DNA of 64,000 nt from Lactobacillus sp. LL6. Lineage in GTDB: Bacteria > Bacillota > Bacilli > Lactobacillales > Lactobacillaceae. Within the stretch, counting starts at the first letter, position 1; each line of letters starts with the position of its first letter. The position numbers were made by a program, and so were the translations under genes. The stretch lies in the NCBI RefSeq assembly GCF_007570935.1, contig NZ_VLLR01000002.1:1-64000 (forward strand), written 5' to 3'. The notes beneath the pieces were generated by a model. The model worked only from the letters and a program-made list of their open reading frames with translations. It was not told where the DNA came from and did not search any database. Positions 28,396 through 39,861 of the stretch are shown piece by piece.

Positions 28396-29168
28396 TAAAT
28401 CAACCTCCTCCATTTAGGCTTATATTCTGCTTTAGAAATTGTGGTTCCTGACTCTGCAGTAATACTAATGTCATTTTTACCTGGATAAAGAACTGGAGCA
28501 ACCAAATTAGGGAAATGAGTTTGATTATTATAGTAGTGATTCTGTGAGTCATAAGTATCACTAGTATCACCACTAAGCCAAAATTCACCTTCCATGTTGT
28601 CAAATTCATATTGCAAATTATTTATATTTAAAGTAAATGTCCCGTTTGCGATGAAATGCCAATCAGGTATGGCAGTTCTAGGTTCTGTGTTATAAACAAC
28701 TCCGCTATTAGGTAAGTCACTGTATGTAATGCCATCTATTCGATATTGATATGGCTCACAATAAAATGGAATTGTTCCAGTTACCTTAAATGGATCAGTT
28801 GCATCCCAGGTAAAAGTGGGTGGTGTAGTTACTACAGCTCTAAAAGCATAATCAGGATCATAATCAAATTGCAGATATTCATACTGTCTAACATCATCAA
28901 TTAAAGGTGGCGCTAGCCAGTCAATAACTTTGCGCTCCCAATCATTTTGAGTAGTATTAGCATCTCTATAGCCAATCACATTAAAAGTCTCTGTGACATT
29001 TTGATAGGAGCCATTATCTTGAAGAAAATCACCATTACGTCCTTTAATATGAGTGGGTTCAATATCAGGAGTTGCATGAACAATATTAAAAGGATATTCA
29101 ACCATCATTCCAAAATCACTAGATTTATAATTTTGAAAAATCAAATTTGCCAAATTAGAATCTTCCAC
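28395..29168 (-). CDS. dit: Distal tail protein (Dit)
   Basis: A 257-aa protein of the siphovirus Dit family: N-terminal SDFGMMVEYPFNI, the insertion GRNGDFLQDNGSY, and a C-terminal galectin-like beta domain (PVLYPGKNDISITAESGT). It links the tail tube to the Tal hub. It overlaps the tape-measure gene by 14 bases. Confidence 0.85.
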   Translation of the reverse strand: MEDSNLANLIFQNYKSSDFGMMVEYPFNIVHATPDIEPTHIKGRNGDFLQDNGSYQNVTETFNVIGYRDANTTQNDWERKVIDWLAPPLIDDVRQYEYLQFDYDPDYAFRAVVTTPPTFTWDATDPFKVTGTIPFYCEPYQYRIDGITYSDLPNSGVVYNTEPRTAIPDWHFIANGTFTLNINNLQYEFDNMEGEFWLSGDTSDTYDSQNHYYNNQTHFPNLVAPVLYPGKNDISITAESGTTISKAEYKPKWRRLI

Positions 29169-32100
29169 TTAATCCTTTCCTCCTTTTAATTTCATCTGCT
29201 CTTTGGTCTGCCTTTGAGAATGGCTTGACCACTTCCCAAAGTGCACGACCTTCTGGGGTGGTAACTTTCATATCAATTGAGCCATCTTTACCAGCAATTT
29301 GTTGCAAAAGTAAAAGCACGGATTTCATAAATTCGTGCTCTTCTTTTCTATCTTCCTGAGTTTGTACTTGCTGATTCAAATCAGATTGTCCAGCAAGAAT
29401 TGTTGCTGTCTTACCAAGTAGTTCATAGGCTCTGGTAGATTTACCTGGAATTAATGGAATTGCCATTTCAGGACCTGCCTCACCAAAAATTGATGGCTTG
29501 TTGGCAATACCACCGTTAGCATAGCCAAGGATCTTTGCTGCAGTTAATCCACCCTTGATGTGAGCGTCATCATGACCACCAACTTCGTACTCTCTAGAAA
29601 ATCTACCAGCAAGAGAAGCAACTGAACCATGCCCTTCAAGAATCTCTTTAAAAAGTCCACTTGAGCTATCAGCATTTAAAGCATAATTGATTTGTGCCGC
29701 TGGATTTTTCCAACTCATATTATGCTTATTAGCATAACTTCTTAAAGCTGCAGCTCTACCAAATGCAAATTGCCATAAACCAGTTGCACCAATTTCATTA
29801 ACAATAGCAGGATTTAAGCTAGACTCAGCAATTGAGTTACCAATTACTGCAGCAATACCATGTTCAGTTGCTTTAGGGTCTGCCTTTTTCAAGGCTTTAG
29901 CTAATGCTTTAACTCTAGCTGTTTCAGTAGCCCCTAACTTAAATGCACCTAATAATCCACCTTGGTCACCGTATTTATCTGCAATTTTTTTAATTGTTTT
30001 CCAAAATCCTGGACCAACTTGTGGCTTAATAAATTTTTGAAGTGTATTACTAGTTTTGACTTTGACATTTTCATCTTTATCAGAATCAGAACTTGAACTA
30101 CTAATTCCTTTAAATCTACCAAATGTAGGTTTAACTCCAGGAACTGAAGTTTTAATTGAGTGAATACCAATGTCAGGATGAGCGTTTGGTGAAAATGCTG
30201 ACCAGTACTTATCTCCACCAATATAAATACCTACGTGATCATCAGGCAACCAAAAAACAGGATCTCCAGGCTTAGCTTCAGAACGTGAAATTTCAGTCGC
30301 ATGTGTCCAAAGGCCAGCCACATTCATACGTCCCCAACCTTTATGATAAAGATTTTGAATAGCTCTAGATACTAGTCCAGAACAGTCATAAGTACTTGGT
30401 CCCCAAGTACCCAAAACATATTTTTTACCTTTACCTAATTTTTCAACTTCTTTAAGAAGTCCAGTTGCAGGTCCAAGGTCATCATCATTAACCTTATTTT
30501 CAACCATAGTCCAAAGTTGCTCCCACCATTCAAGAGCTTGACCTTGAGCCTCTTTTTGCATCCCTTGAGCTAAAGAGTTAACTGCACCCTTTAAGCCAGT
30601 AACTTTACCAAAGTTTGCATTACCAGTTTTAGAAGGATTCTTCCAATTCTTTTTAGCAATTTCATAAAGTTGCTTAAGTGCACCAGTACCTGTAGCAAAA
30701 TGAGTGAATCCTAACATTTTGGACTCAGTAGCATTTAATACTTCTTGACCAGGATGAAGCAAGAATGGTACATTTCTGCCTTGAACCACACCAAATTTTC
30801 CAGTATTAGTATCCCAAATAGTTTCACGGTTACTAGTTTCAGGAGAATCATTACCATCATTAAGAATAGCAAGAGTAGGCTTGGTAATAGCACGGCGAAC
30901 ACCACCAAGTGCACCGGTACCTGTAGCCAGTTTTGAAACTTTATGGACAGCATTTTTATTACCGCCAAATTCACCAACTACTGTATCAATTTTACTAATA
31001 CCAGAGTTCAATACTCCAATAACATCATTTAAGCCACTTCTAGCTTTACTCTTCATATGTGACCAAAAATGGCTATATGAAGATTCAACTCCAGAATTTA
31101 AATTATTCCATCCATGTTTAAACTTAGTAGAAAAACTAGATAAATCACTGATAACTTTATGTTGGCCAGTACTTGAAGTCTTTTCAATATTATTCCACAT
31201 GGCTTTAAATTCTTTTTTAGAATTATTAACCATGCTGGCTAAATCTTTCTTAAACTTCTTAACCATTGAATCAAATTGCTTAGCAAAGTTGCCCTTACCT
31301 TTTAGAGATTTAACGGCTTCCTCAGCTTGCTTTTTAATTGCATCTCCAAACTTTTCCTTTTTCAATGCTTTAAAAAGCGAGTTGACTCTACTATGGACTG
31401 AGGTAACTCTAGATCCTAATGATTTAAGAGCTTTACCAGCACTATTGCTGCTAGACTTTATACTCTTAAATCGACTTGAAGTAGACTTGATTGACTTGGA
31501 CAATCTATCAAATGAAAGTTTAGCTTTATAAGTACCAGAGTACTTAACTTTTAAACTGATAGTTTTATACTTTTTGCTTTTAAGCTTTCCAATTGACCCG
31601 ATTAAACGATCGATTGATTTTTTAGCTTTATATGTTCCCGAATAAGTAACTTTAAAGCTTGCTTTATGGCTCCCAGATACTTTCTTAAATGCTTTACTTA
31701 ATCCTTCTAAGTTTTTAGTACCACTTGGCTTAGTAATTGCTACAGTAGCATGGTGAGTACCGGCAATGTATTTTAATAACTTAGCTAACTCAGTTAAGGA
31801 TTTACCGCCCTTAACTGTTGTACTTACGACAGCACTACGTCTAGTAACTGAAGCTCTTGAAGTTGTTCGTCTTCTAGTAGAACTTTTGCGCCTTGAACTA
31901 CTTGAACGCCTACGAGTTGAACTAGTGGACTTTCTTCGAGTTGAAGATTTCCTCTTACGTCTAGTCTTTCTAGTAATTCTTACTGCTTTAGGTGCAGTAG
32001 TTAATCTTTTGAAAACCGCATTACTAATCCAAACAGCTTGCCCCACTCGATGACTAGCACCAGTTAGTAGACCTTTATCTACTAAAGTTTGACCTTTATG

Positions 32101-34870
32101 AGGATTCTTGTCTTTTTTCTCTTTACGCTTCTTATTTTCATCATGACGCTTTTTATCTTCCTCATATTTTTTCTTACGTTTTTCAGCATTATCTTTAAGT
32201 AACTCATATTGTTTTCTAGTAAGAGTAACAAGTTCTTTTTCATGATGATTATTAAGAGTTACAGTTCCATTTGCAAAATGAACTACATTACGTTTAAGAA
32301 GCTTAGCAGTATCACGAGCGTTGATTACATCTTCACCTGGCAGTAAAGCGCGCTTTAGGTTAGGAATATTTGGCAAAAGTTCCCAGCTTCCATTTGCATG
32401 AATAATAGATTCACGGTTATTAGTTTCTGGTGAATCCTGACCATCGTTAAGAATTGCAGGAATAGGTCTACGTGATTTCCAGTCAGTACCTGTAGCAAAA
32501 TGGATGTCGCCCCAGTCGCCACTAAATACTTTTCCAATATTATCGCCAACTTTACCCAAGCTATCAGAAATTTTGCCGATAGTTTTAGCAATTGGACCAA
32601 AAACATTATCAAACGTCTTCTTAATGCCATCTAGAAGATCACTAAACCAAGAAGTAACTCCTTTCCAAGCTCCCTTTAAAGCACCGACAGTATTTTTACC
32701 TATTTTTCCAAAGAAACTTGTCATTCCTGACCAAGCTTTTTGAACTCCTTTAACAATTCCAGAGAACCAGGAAGTAATAGTTTTCCAAATAACTTTATAG
32801 CCTCTAATTTCCATTTGGGCTATACGTTTAAACCAACCAGTAAGGATATTCCACGCTTTTTTAACACCTTTAGCAATTAAACTAAAGAAGCTTGTTATTC
32901 CTTTCCAAACAACTTTAACTCCTCGAACTTCTGCTTTAGCAATCTTTTTAAACCAGCCTGTAAGAACATTCCAAGCTTTTTTAACACCTTTAGCCAAGGT
33001 GCTAAAGAACTTAGTAATATGCTTCCAGGAGCTCTTAACTCCCTTAACCATATTTTTACCTAATTTGGTAAACCACTTCGTCATGCCTTTCCAAGATTTT
33101 TGGACTGATTTACCTAAATTAGAAAACCACTTTTTAATACCCTTCCAAGCATTCTTTAGACCCTTAACCATATTTTTGCCAAGTTTAGAGAACCATTTAG
33201 TCATGCCCTTCCAAGATTTTTGAATCGATTTACCTAAATTAGAGAACCATTTAGCTATACCTTTCCAAGCATTTTTAAAACCTTTAACTAAGCCATCTAC
33301 CCACTTATGGAATTTTTTATTATGTTTATATAAAGAATTAATCGCACCGGCTAATGGACTAATTAAATAAACACCAATTTCCTTCCAGTTTTTCCTAAAC
33401 CATTTAATAGTATTAGAAACACCTTTAGTAAAGCCATTCCACATATTATGTGCAGAATAGCCCATGTTTTCTAAAGACCAAAAGTTTTTTGGTGGCTTTT
33501 TAGCATTCCAGCCTTTTTGAAAGTTTTTAGCAGCATCGCCAGCCCATTTACCAACTTTGCCACCAATCATAGATCCAACAGCAGCACCAGCTGGGCCACC
33601 AAACCAAAGTCCGATAGCTCCACCGATTCCTTTTCCTGCTGCAGTTCCGATATTTTCATACTGCTTACGTGATCCAGCTTTATCTTTAATTGCTTTAACA
33701 ATTGAAGTTGCTGTATCAACTGCTACACCTGCACCAGCTGCAACAGTTCCAACTTTACCCGCAGTGGATAAATTTTTAAAACCTCCAGCAGAGTGAGCTG
33801 ACTGCATTAAGCCATTTAATTTACCAGCTCCATTACCTTTACCGAATAAGCCTTTGCTCAAGTCAACTGATTTAGTAAATCCAGCTTTTAACTGTCTACC
33901 TAAAAAGCGCCCTGCAGAAGCTGCCTCCTTACCAACAGTTTTTGCAGCTTTAAGAAGACCGCTTCCTATACCTTTAATTCCTTGACCTAAAAGTTTTATT
34001 TGCTTAAGGAATGCTTTTCCCATTTCTTTAGCTGCAAAAGCAATTCCTCGACCAGTAGCTTTAAATGCTTTACCTAGACCTTTAAGAATCTTGCCTGCTC
34101 TAGTTTTGCCATTACTTAGGCGAATTAGCATTTTATCCCAACCATTAGTTAATTGTGTTGAAAATTTACCTGCTAATCCTAATTCTTTTAAGGCAATTCT
34201 AGTTGCATTAATTTGTTGAACTAATTTAGCAAATTTAACCACACTGAATCCAGCTGCAAGTGCAATACCGATAGCTTTCATTGTACCAGTATGCTTGCTT
34301 GCCCATTCAATGAAAGCTACCAGTGCATTAGCAAACTTACCTACAACATCTGCTACATTTTTTTGGAATTTTTGGCCATCTTTTGAAGTTAAGAATTTTG
34401 CCATCTTATTACCGGCTTCGTTAATTGCTGGTAAAAAAGCAGACCCTAAATCCATCGTAAATGCATTCATTGTCTGCTTAAAACGGTCCATTTGTACTTT
34501 GGCTGTTTGTGAGTTTTTAGAAGCTAATTCACTGACATACTTACCAGATTTACCAGCTTTAAGGGTTTTAGCACTTAATTTATCTAAATCCTTAGCATTT
34601 TCAGCTAAAATTAACCCAGCTTGCTGACCTGTAGTACCAAACAAGCTGTTCATGATGTCAACTTTATCTGTCTTAGATAAACCCTTCATATGGTCACCTA
34701 AGACACCCATGATAGTTGAAATACTTTTAAGTTCACCCTTGGAGTCCATCAAATCTGATTTCTTGATTCCTAATGCTTTAAGCGGTGACTTCTTGCTATT
34801 AATATTTCCAATTGCAGTATTAAGGCTGTTAAGTACTTTACGTAACCCTGTACCTGCCTTGTCTGCTTCT
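29155..34870 (-). CDS. tmp: Tape measure protein, exon 2 (C-terminal ~1905 residues)
   Basis: This is the downstream exon of the intron-split tape-measure gene. Its first complete codons read EADKAGTGLRKVLNSL, the expected continuation of exon 1. Joined product 2373 aa. After the membrane-like and helical part come Trp-rich repeats (KNAWKGIKKWFSNLGKS type, about residues 990-1225 of the joined protein) and an Arg/Ser-rich stretch (about 1430-1475). An NlpC/P60-like peptidase (YDCSGLVSRAIQ and DDHVGIYIGG, about 1945-2030) and a lysozyme-like domain (AVIGNSIAESSLNPA; TGLWQFAFGRA, about 2125-2245) follow. It sets tail length and aids DNA passage through the wall. Confidence 0.9.
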
Positions 34871-36302
34871 CAAATTTGTTATCGTATAAGCTCTTTATCT
34901 CATACTTCTATATGTTTCCATATAGTTCAGACTATCTCTCAACTCCCAACATTACTTGGTAGAGTTATCCGTCTTCGTGGACATTTTATCAATATAAAAA
35001 ATTTAGATATTTAAATTTTTATTACTTAGATTACTTTGTCTAGTCGTTACGCCTTTTTCAGTTTTCACTGAAACTTGGTTCGGGATCAACTTGCGATCTA
35101 AATAGAATTTGACTATCTTCTTTACTGAATTAAAAGAAGATCTTTTCTTTTTACATGAAATTTCTATTAAAGGAATGTGGTTGGCTTTACACCAATTTCT
35201 TTTAATTTCATCCCGATGTTTTCTTTCATTCAATGTATCATTTTTATCAAATAACTCATTATGCTCATAATGCTGTACACCTTGATATTCAATTAAAGCT
35301 TCAAGCTTTTTATTATGATATATTCCAAAATCAAATGGTAAGGGTCTTTGATTCCTACAACTATCAAATTTAACTTGTTCTTTAAATTCAAAACCATGCT
35401 TAATTAAATATTCTCGAACTGCTTTTTCTCCTTTAGAACTTGAACAGTATGGGCATCCTGTTTCTAATCTTACTAGTTGAGTAGGTTTTGCTTTAAAAAT
35501 ATGACCACAAAGCGTATGTAAAAATACAGCATTGTGCGTCGCACTTTTATATTCCTTTACATACTTGTATTCATCATTAGTACCTTTAAGTAACATTCTT
35601 TTCATTTGTGATAAAGGCATTGAATTACTTTTAGCAGCCCTTTTACGAGCCTCATAAGGACACCTTTGATTATTGTGCATAAAAGCTTTTGGCGTCATTT
35701 CAAAAATATGACCACATGTTTTATGTAATATTTTTACTGGGGTATGTGATGTAACTATCGATCCAATCAGTTCATAACCATTGGCATTATCTTTAATATA
35801 ATTTTTTAAAATTTCATCAGTTACCTTTGCTTTGTTAGCACAACTAGGGCAATCATGCCCATTATATACTAAGTATGGCTGTGTTTTCCATGTATAATTA
35901 CACTTTTTGCAGTGCATTTTTATTTTAGTTCTCGCTCCTTGGTAGCTTTCTACCATTTCTATTTTATGGTTAGAAGCTTTATTAATTCTTTCCTTAACTT
36001 CTTTCTCAGTTAAAGTTAGATGATGGTTACAATCTTTGCCCATTCTCTTTTCCATTAAAGTTCTTGAATACAAGGACATAATTTTTGAGCATTTTAAGCA
36101 CTTAACTTTAATTTTAGTATTTCTATTAATATATTTTTCTAATATTTTATATTGACTATGCTGAATCTTATCAACACGTCTTTCAAATTCTTCTTGTGTT
36201 AGTCGTTTCATACTAACAATTATATAACTAAATCGTTTAGTCTTCCCCGAGTTAACGGATTTTAATTACCTAAAAATTACTTTTTAGGAGGCCAGTTTCC
36301 AG
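34871..36302 (-). ncRNA. Group I intron in the tape-measure gene (1432 nt)
   Basis: Removing this segment joins ...AATGGGCT to AGAAGCAGAC and restores NNGLEADKAGTGL. The 5' exon end GGGCU pairs with intron GGCCU, giving the U-G wobble of a P1 helix. A P2 hairpin follows (CCTAAAAA/TTTTTAGG), and CTCGGGGAAGAC resembles the P4 region. At the 3' side are AGATAGTCTGAAC (S element), a P9 hairpin CTATAT-GGAAAC-ATATAG, and a terminal G at 34871. The endonuclease gene lies inside. Confidence 0.88.
35003..36211 (-). CDS. Intron-encoded homing endonuclease, Vsr/EDxHD-like
   Basis: A 402-aa protein within the group I intron. The N-terminal ~250 residues are a row of zinc-ribbon-like repeats (VKCLKCSKIM; MHCKKCNYTW, HDCPSC; HKTCGHIFEMTP; HTLCGHIFKAKP, GCPYC), which probably grip DNA. 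The C-terminal ~110 residues form a Vsr-like nuclease: GEKAVREYL, PFDFGIYH, LIEYQGVQHY, RDEIKRNWC, PLIEI. It should cut intron-less tape-measure alleles and so spread the intron. There is no strong ribosome site. Confidence 0.85.
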   Translation of the reverse strand: MKRLTQEEFERRVDKIQHSQYKILEKYINRNTKIKVKCLKCSKIMSLYSRTLMEKRMGKDCNHHLTLTEKEVKERINKASNHKIEMVESYQGARTKIKMHCKKCNYTWKTQPYLVYNGHDCPSCANKAKVTDEILKNYIKDNANGYELIGSIVTSHTPVKILHKTCGHIFEMTPKAFMHNNQRCPYEARKRAAKSNSMPLSQMKRMLLKGTNDEYKYVKEYKSATHNAVFLHTLCGHIFKAKPTQLVRLETGCPYCSSSKGEKAVREYLIKHGFEFKEQVKFDSCRNQRPLPFDFGIYHNKKLEALIEYQGVQHYEHNELFDKNDTLNERKHRDEIKRNWCKANHIPLIEISCKKKRSSFNSVKKIVKFYLDRKLIPNQVSVKTEKGVTTRQSNLSNKNLNI

Positions 36303-37708
36303 AGCCCATTATTGGAAAGTATCCCCATAGCAGAAGCTGTTTCAGATAAACTGAAACCCATTTGGTGTGCAGTAGAGCCAACGTAGGACATCCCTACACC
36401 CAAATCACTAAATCCAGTTGAGGTCATGTCAGCCGCATAAGCAAGTTCATTAACTACCCTCTTTGTGTTGCTTGTCATTTTAGCTGTTGTATCAGCTCTC
36501 ATGCCAAATGATTCAAGAGTTTGTGATGAAACTTTAACAACATCAGCAAATTTATCACCAGACGCAACAGAACCTTGGAGCTCAGTTCTCATAGCCCCTA
36601 AAGCTTGAGCAGAAGTATAACCTCTTTTAACCAAATCTTCGTAACCTTCTGCAATTTCTTGCTGTGACTTGCCGTACTCAATCGACATATCACGACCTTC
36701 TTTTTGCATCTTGGTCACATTTTTAGTTACTTCTGCCTGATGCTCACCACCAGTTATAAGCAAGTTATTAATTTCCTTATAACTTTGTTGCAAGTCAGCC
36801 GACTTTTTAGCACCAGACACTGCAGCTGCACCAACTGCAGCAATGCCAGCTGCAGCAGTAGTTGCACCAGTTTTGATACCGTTCCAAGCTTTATGGATTC
36901 CTGACTTCATCTTGTCACTAGCAGTAGTGACTTTTTTCATTCCATTTGCAATTTTATTGAAGCCTGTAGGCTTTAATCTATTGATTTCACTTTGAGATGC
37001 CTTAATTTTTTGATTAAGTCTATTGATACTAGTAGCTGTCTTATTTACTCTAACTTCTTGACGCTGATATGCTTGACTAGATTTTCCAGATTCAGAGGCA
37101 ATTTTGCGTAGTTCCTGCTCTTGAATTTTCTGTTGTTTAGTCAAATTGGCAACTGCAGATTTATAGCCATCTTGCTTAGTCTTTAAAGCATCATATTCCT
37201 TACCTTCTGACTTTAAACGTTCAACATAAGAACGAGTTACTTCTGAACTAGCTTTTAATTTTTTCTGTGCTTCAGCTAATCCAGACTTGTAGTAATCCAT
37301 TGACTTTTTAGCACGTTCTTGCTGACTTGTGAGGGACGCAAGACGTGTAGTGGCACGATTTAACTGAGTTTCTGTCTTTTTGAGAGCTTCAGAAGCATTT
37401 TCATAATCGTGCTTGCCTTCTTTAGTTCTAGTATCAGCTTCTCTTTGAACTTGAGTATATCTCTTTAATTCGCTTTGAAGTTTTTCAACTAATGTTTTTT
37501 GCTTGCCAATTGCATCAGATAAACCTTTATATTTTGCAACTGCAGCTTCAGTTGATTGGCCAGCTGAACGAAGTTCTGCTTGTTGAGCTTTCCAAGCACT
37601 AGTTGCACTGCTAACTGCTTGACGCAATTCGCGTAAGCTTTTAACAGCTTTGATATTATCAAGATCAATATCAGTAACAATTTTACCTGCTGGAATTTTT
37701 CCTGCCAT
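36303..37708 (-). CDS. tmp: Tape measure protein, exon 1 (N-terminal 468 residues)
   Basis: Start with a strong AAGGAGG site. The product begins AGKIPAGKIVTDIDLDNIK, continues as a long coiled coil (residues ~30-240), then a TP901-type tape-measure core (SADLQQSYKEINNLLITGG; GFSLSETASAMGILSNNG). Without splicing it would read five more codons (ending WKLAS) and stop. The exon boundary falls in a conserved coding position, a usual target for homing introns. Confidence 0.9.
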
Positions 37709-37712
37709 TTAT

Positions 37713-37979
37713 TTACCTCCTTCCTACTCCATCTACCATGTCTGCTAAATCCCAAAGAGTCTTTGGACGGTCTTCACGAGATCTAGCACTCATAACTTCA
37801 ATCAATCTAAAGTAGTCGGTATTTTCTAACTCATCTAGAGACATATGAACATTGATTATCATTTGCTGTTCTTGATAATCGAAATCCTCAATCATTTGAT
37901 TCCATTCACGAATCGGGTCATACCCTCTACTTTTCATCTCCTGTTTCACTGTCGCTACTTTTTGATTCGTCTTGTCCAC
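37713..37979 (-). CDS. Tail assembly chaperone, T part (frameshift extension)
   Basis: An 88-codon frame overlapping the end of the G-type chaperone gene by 53 bases, with a poor start (GTG). Such pairs are usually made as G and a G-T fusion by programmed ribosomal frameshifting. Here the T frame is +1 (or -2) relative to G. An A5 run on the minus strand (37959-37963, codons AAA-AGT) could allow a +1 slip. The product binds the tape measure during tail assembly. Confidence 0.75.
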   Translation of the reverse strand: MDKTNQKVATVKQEMKSRGYDPIREWNQMIEDFDYQEQQMIINVHMSLDELENTDYFRLIEVMSARSREDRPKTLWDLADMVDGVGRR

Positions 37980-38289
37980 CCATTAAGTCTTGTGACAACT
38001 TAATAATGAAATCAGTAACAGCATCAGGATTAGAATCTTCAACTTTTTCTACTTGAGTCTTAGTTAGCTTTAAAACGTCTTTTAGATAAGCAACTTCTTC
38101 ATCAAGCAATTCAACTTGAGAATTTAAAAGTGCCAAAATATCAGCATCGGTATCAGTATGCTTAAGCTTTGCATTTGCCTCAGCAAAATGTTTTTGTGCA
38201 ACTAGTGATCTACGCACCGTCTTAAAAGTTGCTTTAACTTCTAATTCGCCTAAACCAATTTTTGAACCATCAATTTTTACTACTGTCAT
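37927..38289 (-). CDS. Tail assembly chaperone, G part
   Basis: A 120-aa acidic, helical protein (NAKLKHTDTDADILALLNSQ; DAVTDFIIKLSQDLMGG) between the major tail protein and tape measure, the usual place of the chaperone pair. The ribosome site AAAGGA fits. Its end overlaps the T frame. Confidence 0.8.
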   Translation of the reverse strand: MTVVKIDGSKIGLGELEVKATFKTVRRSLVAQKHFAEANAKLKHTDTDADILALLNSQVELLDEEVAYLKDVLKLTKTQVEKVEDSNPDAVTDFIIKLSQDLMGGQDESKSSDSETGDEK

Positions 38290-38304
38290 AATTTATCCTT
38301 TCGA

Positions 38305-38340
38305 AAGAAAAGAACGGCCATAATTGACCGTTCTTTAAAA
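38305..38340 (-). terminator. Intra-operon terminator after the major tail protein
   Basis: A 9-bp stem (AAAGAACGG 38309-38317 with CCGTTCTTT 38328-38336), T-rich tail on the minus strand. It probably lowers expression of tape measure and chaperones relative to the abundant major tail protein. Confidence 0.7.
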
Positions 38341-38387
38341 ATAGCTATTAAGAATTATTTACCAACCCCTACCACCCAAACTTTCTA

Positions 38388-39038
38388 TTACTTACCTTGA
38401 GGAGTTGGGTCAGCTTGCTTATGAGTTGGATCTTCAACTTGAGCACCAGTAATGTAACCAATCATACTAGTGTAATCAAAGTCCTTCTCATCTGAATAGA
38501 ACTTTTCATACAAAAGCATATCAGTGCCACGAGCTTGTGCTTGAAGTGTTAATGCATCGTGAACCTTACTTGGGTTTTCATTGTTGGTTTGAAGATTCAA
38601 TTCGCCTGGCGTAAACGTACCGTTAGGAAATGCCATATATAAGTCAATATTCTTGTTGGGATTTCTAGAGTGAATAATACATCCACCATTAACTGCAAAA
38701 TTATCTTTTTTAGCATATCCCCCAAACTTGTCTTTAACTAATCCAGCAAAACTATCATAAACAGTATGAGGAATATCATTTGCAGCTAAAGCAACTTGTG
38801 GGTTTGCCGTACCAACACTAATTTCAGCAACTGCATCAGAACCATAAACCTTTTGCGCAGAAGGTGCCAACCCTGTGATATTTGCTTGAGTAGCACCTTT
38901 AGATGACTGCAAATCAACTTTAAATACACCAGGAATACCACAATTAGTTTGCAAGCCTCCATTTTCTGGGTCTGTTAAGAGCTTACCTGAAGCATCATAT
39001 CTCCAAATTAAAAAATCGCTTAAACCTTCAAGTTCCAT
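38388..39038 (-). CDS. Major tail protein
   Basis: A 216-aa tail-tube protein of the phi13-type family, seen from LEGLSDFLIWRYDASGKL and the beta-rich body. It lies after the tail terminator gene and before the chaperones, and is followed by an intra-operon terminator, fitting a highly expressed tube subunit. Confidence 0.85.
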   Translation of the reverse strand: MELEGLSDFLIWRYDASGKLLTDPENGGLQTNCGIPGVFKVDLQSSKGATQANITGLAPSAQKVYGSDAVAEISVGTANPQVALAANDIPHTVYDSFAGLVKDKFGGYAKKDNFAVNGGCIIHSRNPNKNIDLYMAFPNGTFTPGELNLQTNNENPSKVHDALTLQAQARGTDMLLYEKFYSDEKDFDYTSMIGYITGAQVEDPTHKQADPTPQGK

Positions 39039-39046
39039 GAATTAAT

Positions 39047-39418
39047 TCATCCCTTCTTAAATTGTAAAATTTTAGTAATTTGCCCAGTTTCTGGATCAGG
39101 ATACCGACCACCACTAGGCAACTCTCGCCAATTTTTTTGTAATAAAAAAGACGAAATAGAATTTTCTACTTCATCTTGTGACACATGGTTCTGTGAACCA
39201 TACATAATATTCAACTGAATAACATTGTTTCTAGTTGTAAATTCATTGCTTCCATATTCTGCCGGCTCAGAACTCACATCAGAAACATAAATTTCATTAT
39301 TTCCTATTGCTACTGGAACACTTTGTGGAATGTAGTATGAATACACTCTTTTAATTCCAAAAGAATTAAGTTTTTCCCAGTTATTCAGCAATTTAGTTAC
39401 TTCAGCTACTACTGTCAT
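39047..39418 (-). CDS. Tail terminator/tail component (DUF806-like)
   Basis: A 123-aa protein resembling DUF806-type tail components (FGIKRVYSYYIPQSVP; NNVIQLNIMYG). It overlaps the HK97 gp10-like gene by four bases and precedes the major tail protein, the usual place of the tail terminator that caps the tube. Confidence 0.7.
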   Translation of the reverse strand: MTVVAEVTKLLNNWEKLNSFGIKRVYSYYIPQSVPVAIGNNEIYVSDVSSEPAEYGSNEFTTRNNVIQLNIMYGSQNHVSQDEVENSISSFLLQKNWRELPSGGRYPDPETGQITKILQFKKG

Positions 39419-39861
39419 AAGCCAGTTACCTTTTTATACATTGCTGCATTAGCTTTCAAAACTGCATCTTTTGCTTCAATTTCAGCTCTGTCCTTAAAGT
39501 GCATATTTTTTACTTCTTTAGCTGACATTTCCCTTGTCCCATTATTAACGAAACTTGCAACCAAATCTTGATAAGGGCTGTCAAAGCCAACTGCAGTATC
39601 ACCAGTATGCAATTTATCACTGGTATAACCAGGCCTAAATGTAATGGACTCATTCAAGTGCTTAGTTTTGCGTCCATTAGCACGACCAACTTTTCTACCA
39701 GACTTGTAACTCTCAGTAGAACGTGGCGTGTTTTCTTTAAGAACTTTTGCATAAACTGCAGCCCCTGCTCCAGTAATTGCTGATTTTTGACTAGTGGTCA
39801 AACTAATTGTTTCAGCAACATCTTTCATCCACTTATCTAAGCCTTCTGCTAAGTCAACCAT
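39415..39861 (-). CDS. HK97 gp10-like head-tail protein
   Basis: A 148-aa protein with the gp10-family pattern: A-x-VYAKVLKENTPRSTESYKSG, HLNESITF, and AVGFDSPYQDLVASFVNNGT. It acts at the head-tail junction. It overlaps both neighbours by a few bases. Confidence 0.8.
   Translation of the reverse strand: MVDLAEGLDKWMKDVAETISLTTSQKSAITGAGAAVYAKVLKENTPRSTESYKSGRKVGRANGRKTKHLNESITFRPGYTSDKLHTGDTAVGFDSPYQDLVASFVNNGTREMSAKEVKNMHFKDRAEIEAKDAVLKANAAMYKKVTGL

Noticed and set aside
30881-31531. 216-codon plus-strand ORF inside the tape-measure gene
   Set aside because: It is the complement of Ala/Lys/Ser-rich helical coding sequence, has no ribosome site and no recognisable product. The same holds for other plus-strand frames at 26755-27339 and 32504-34627.
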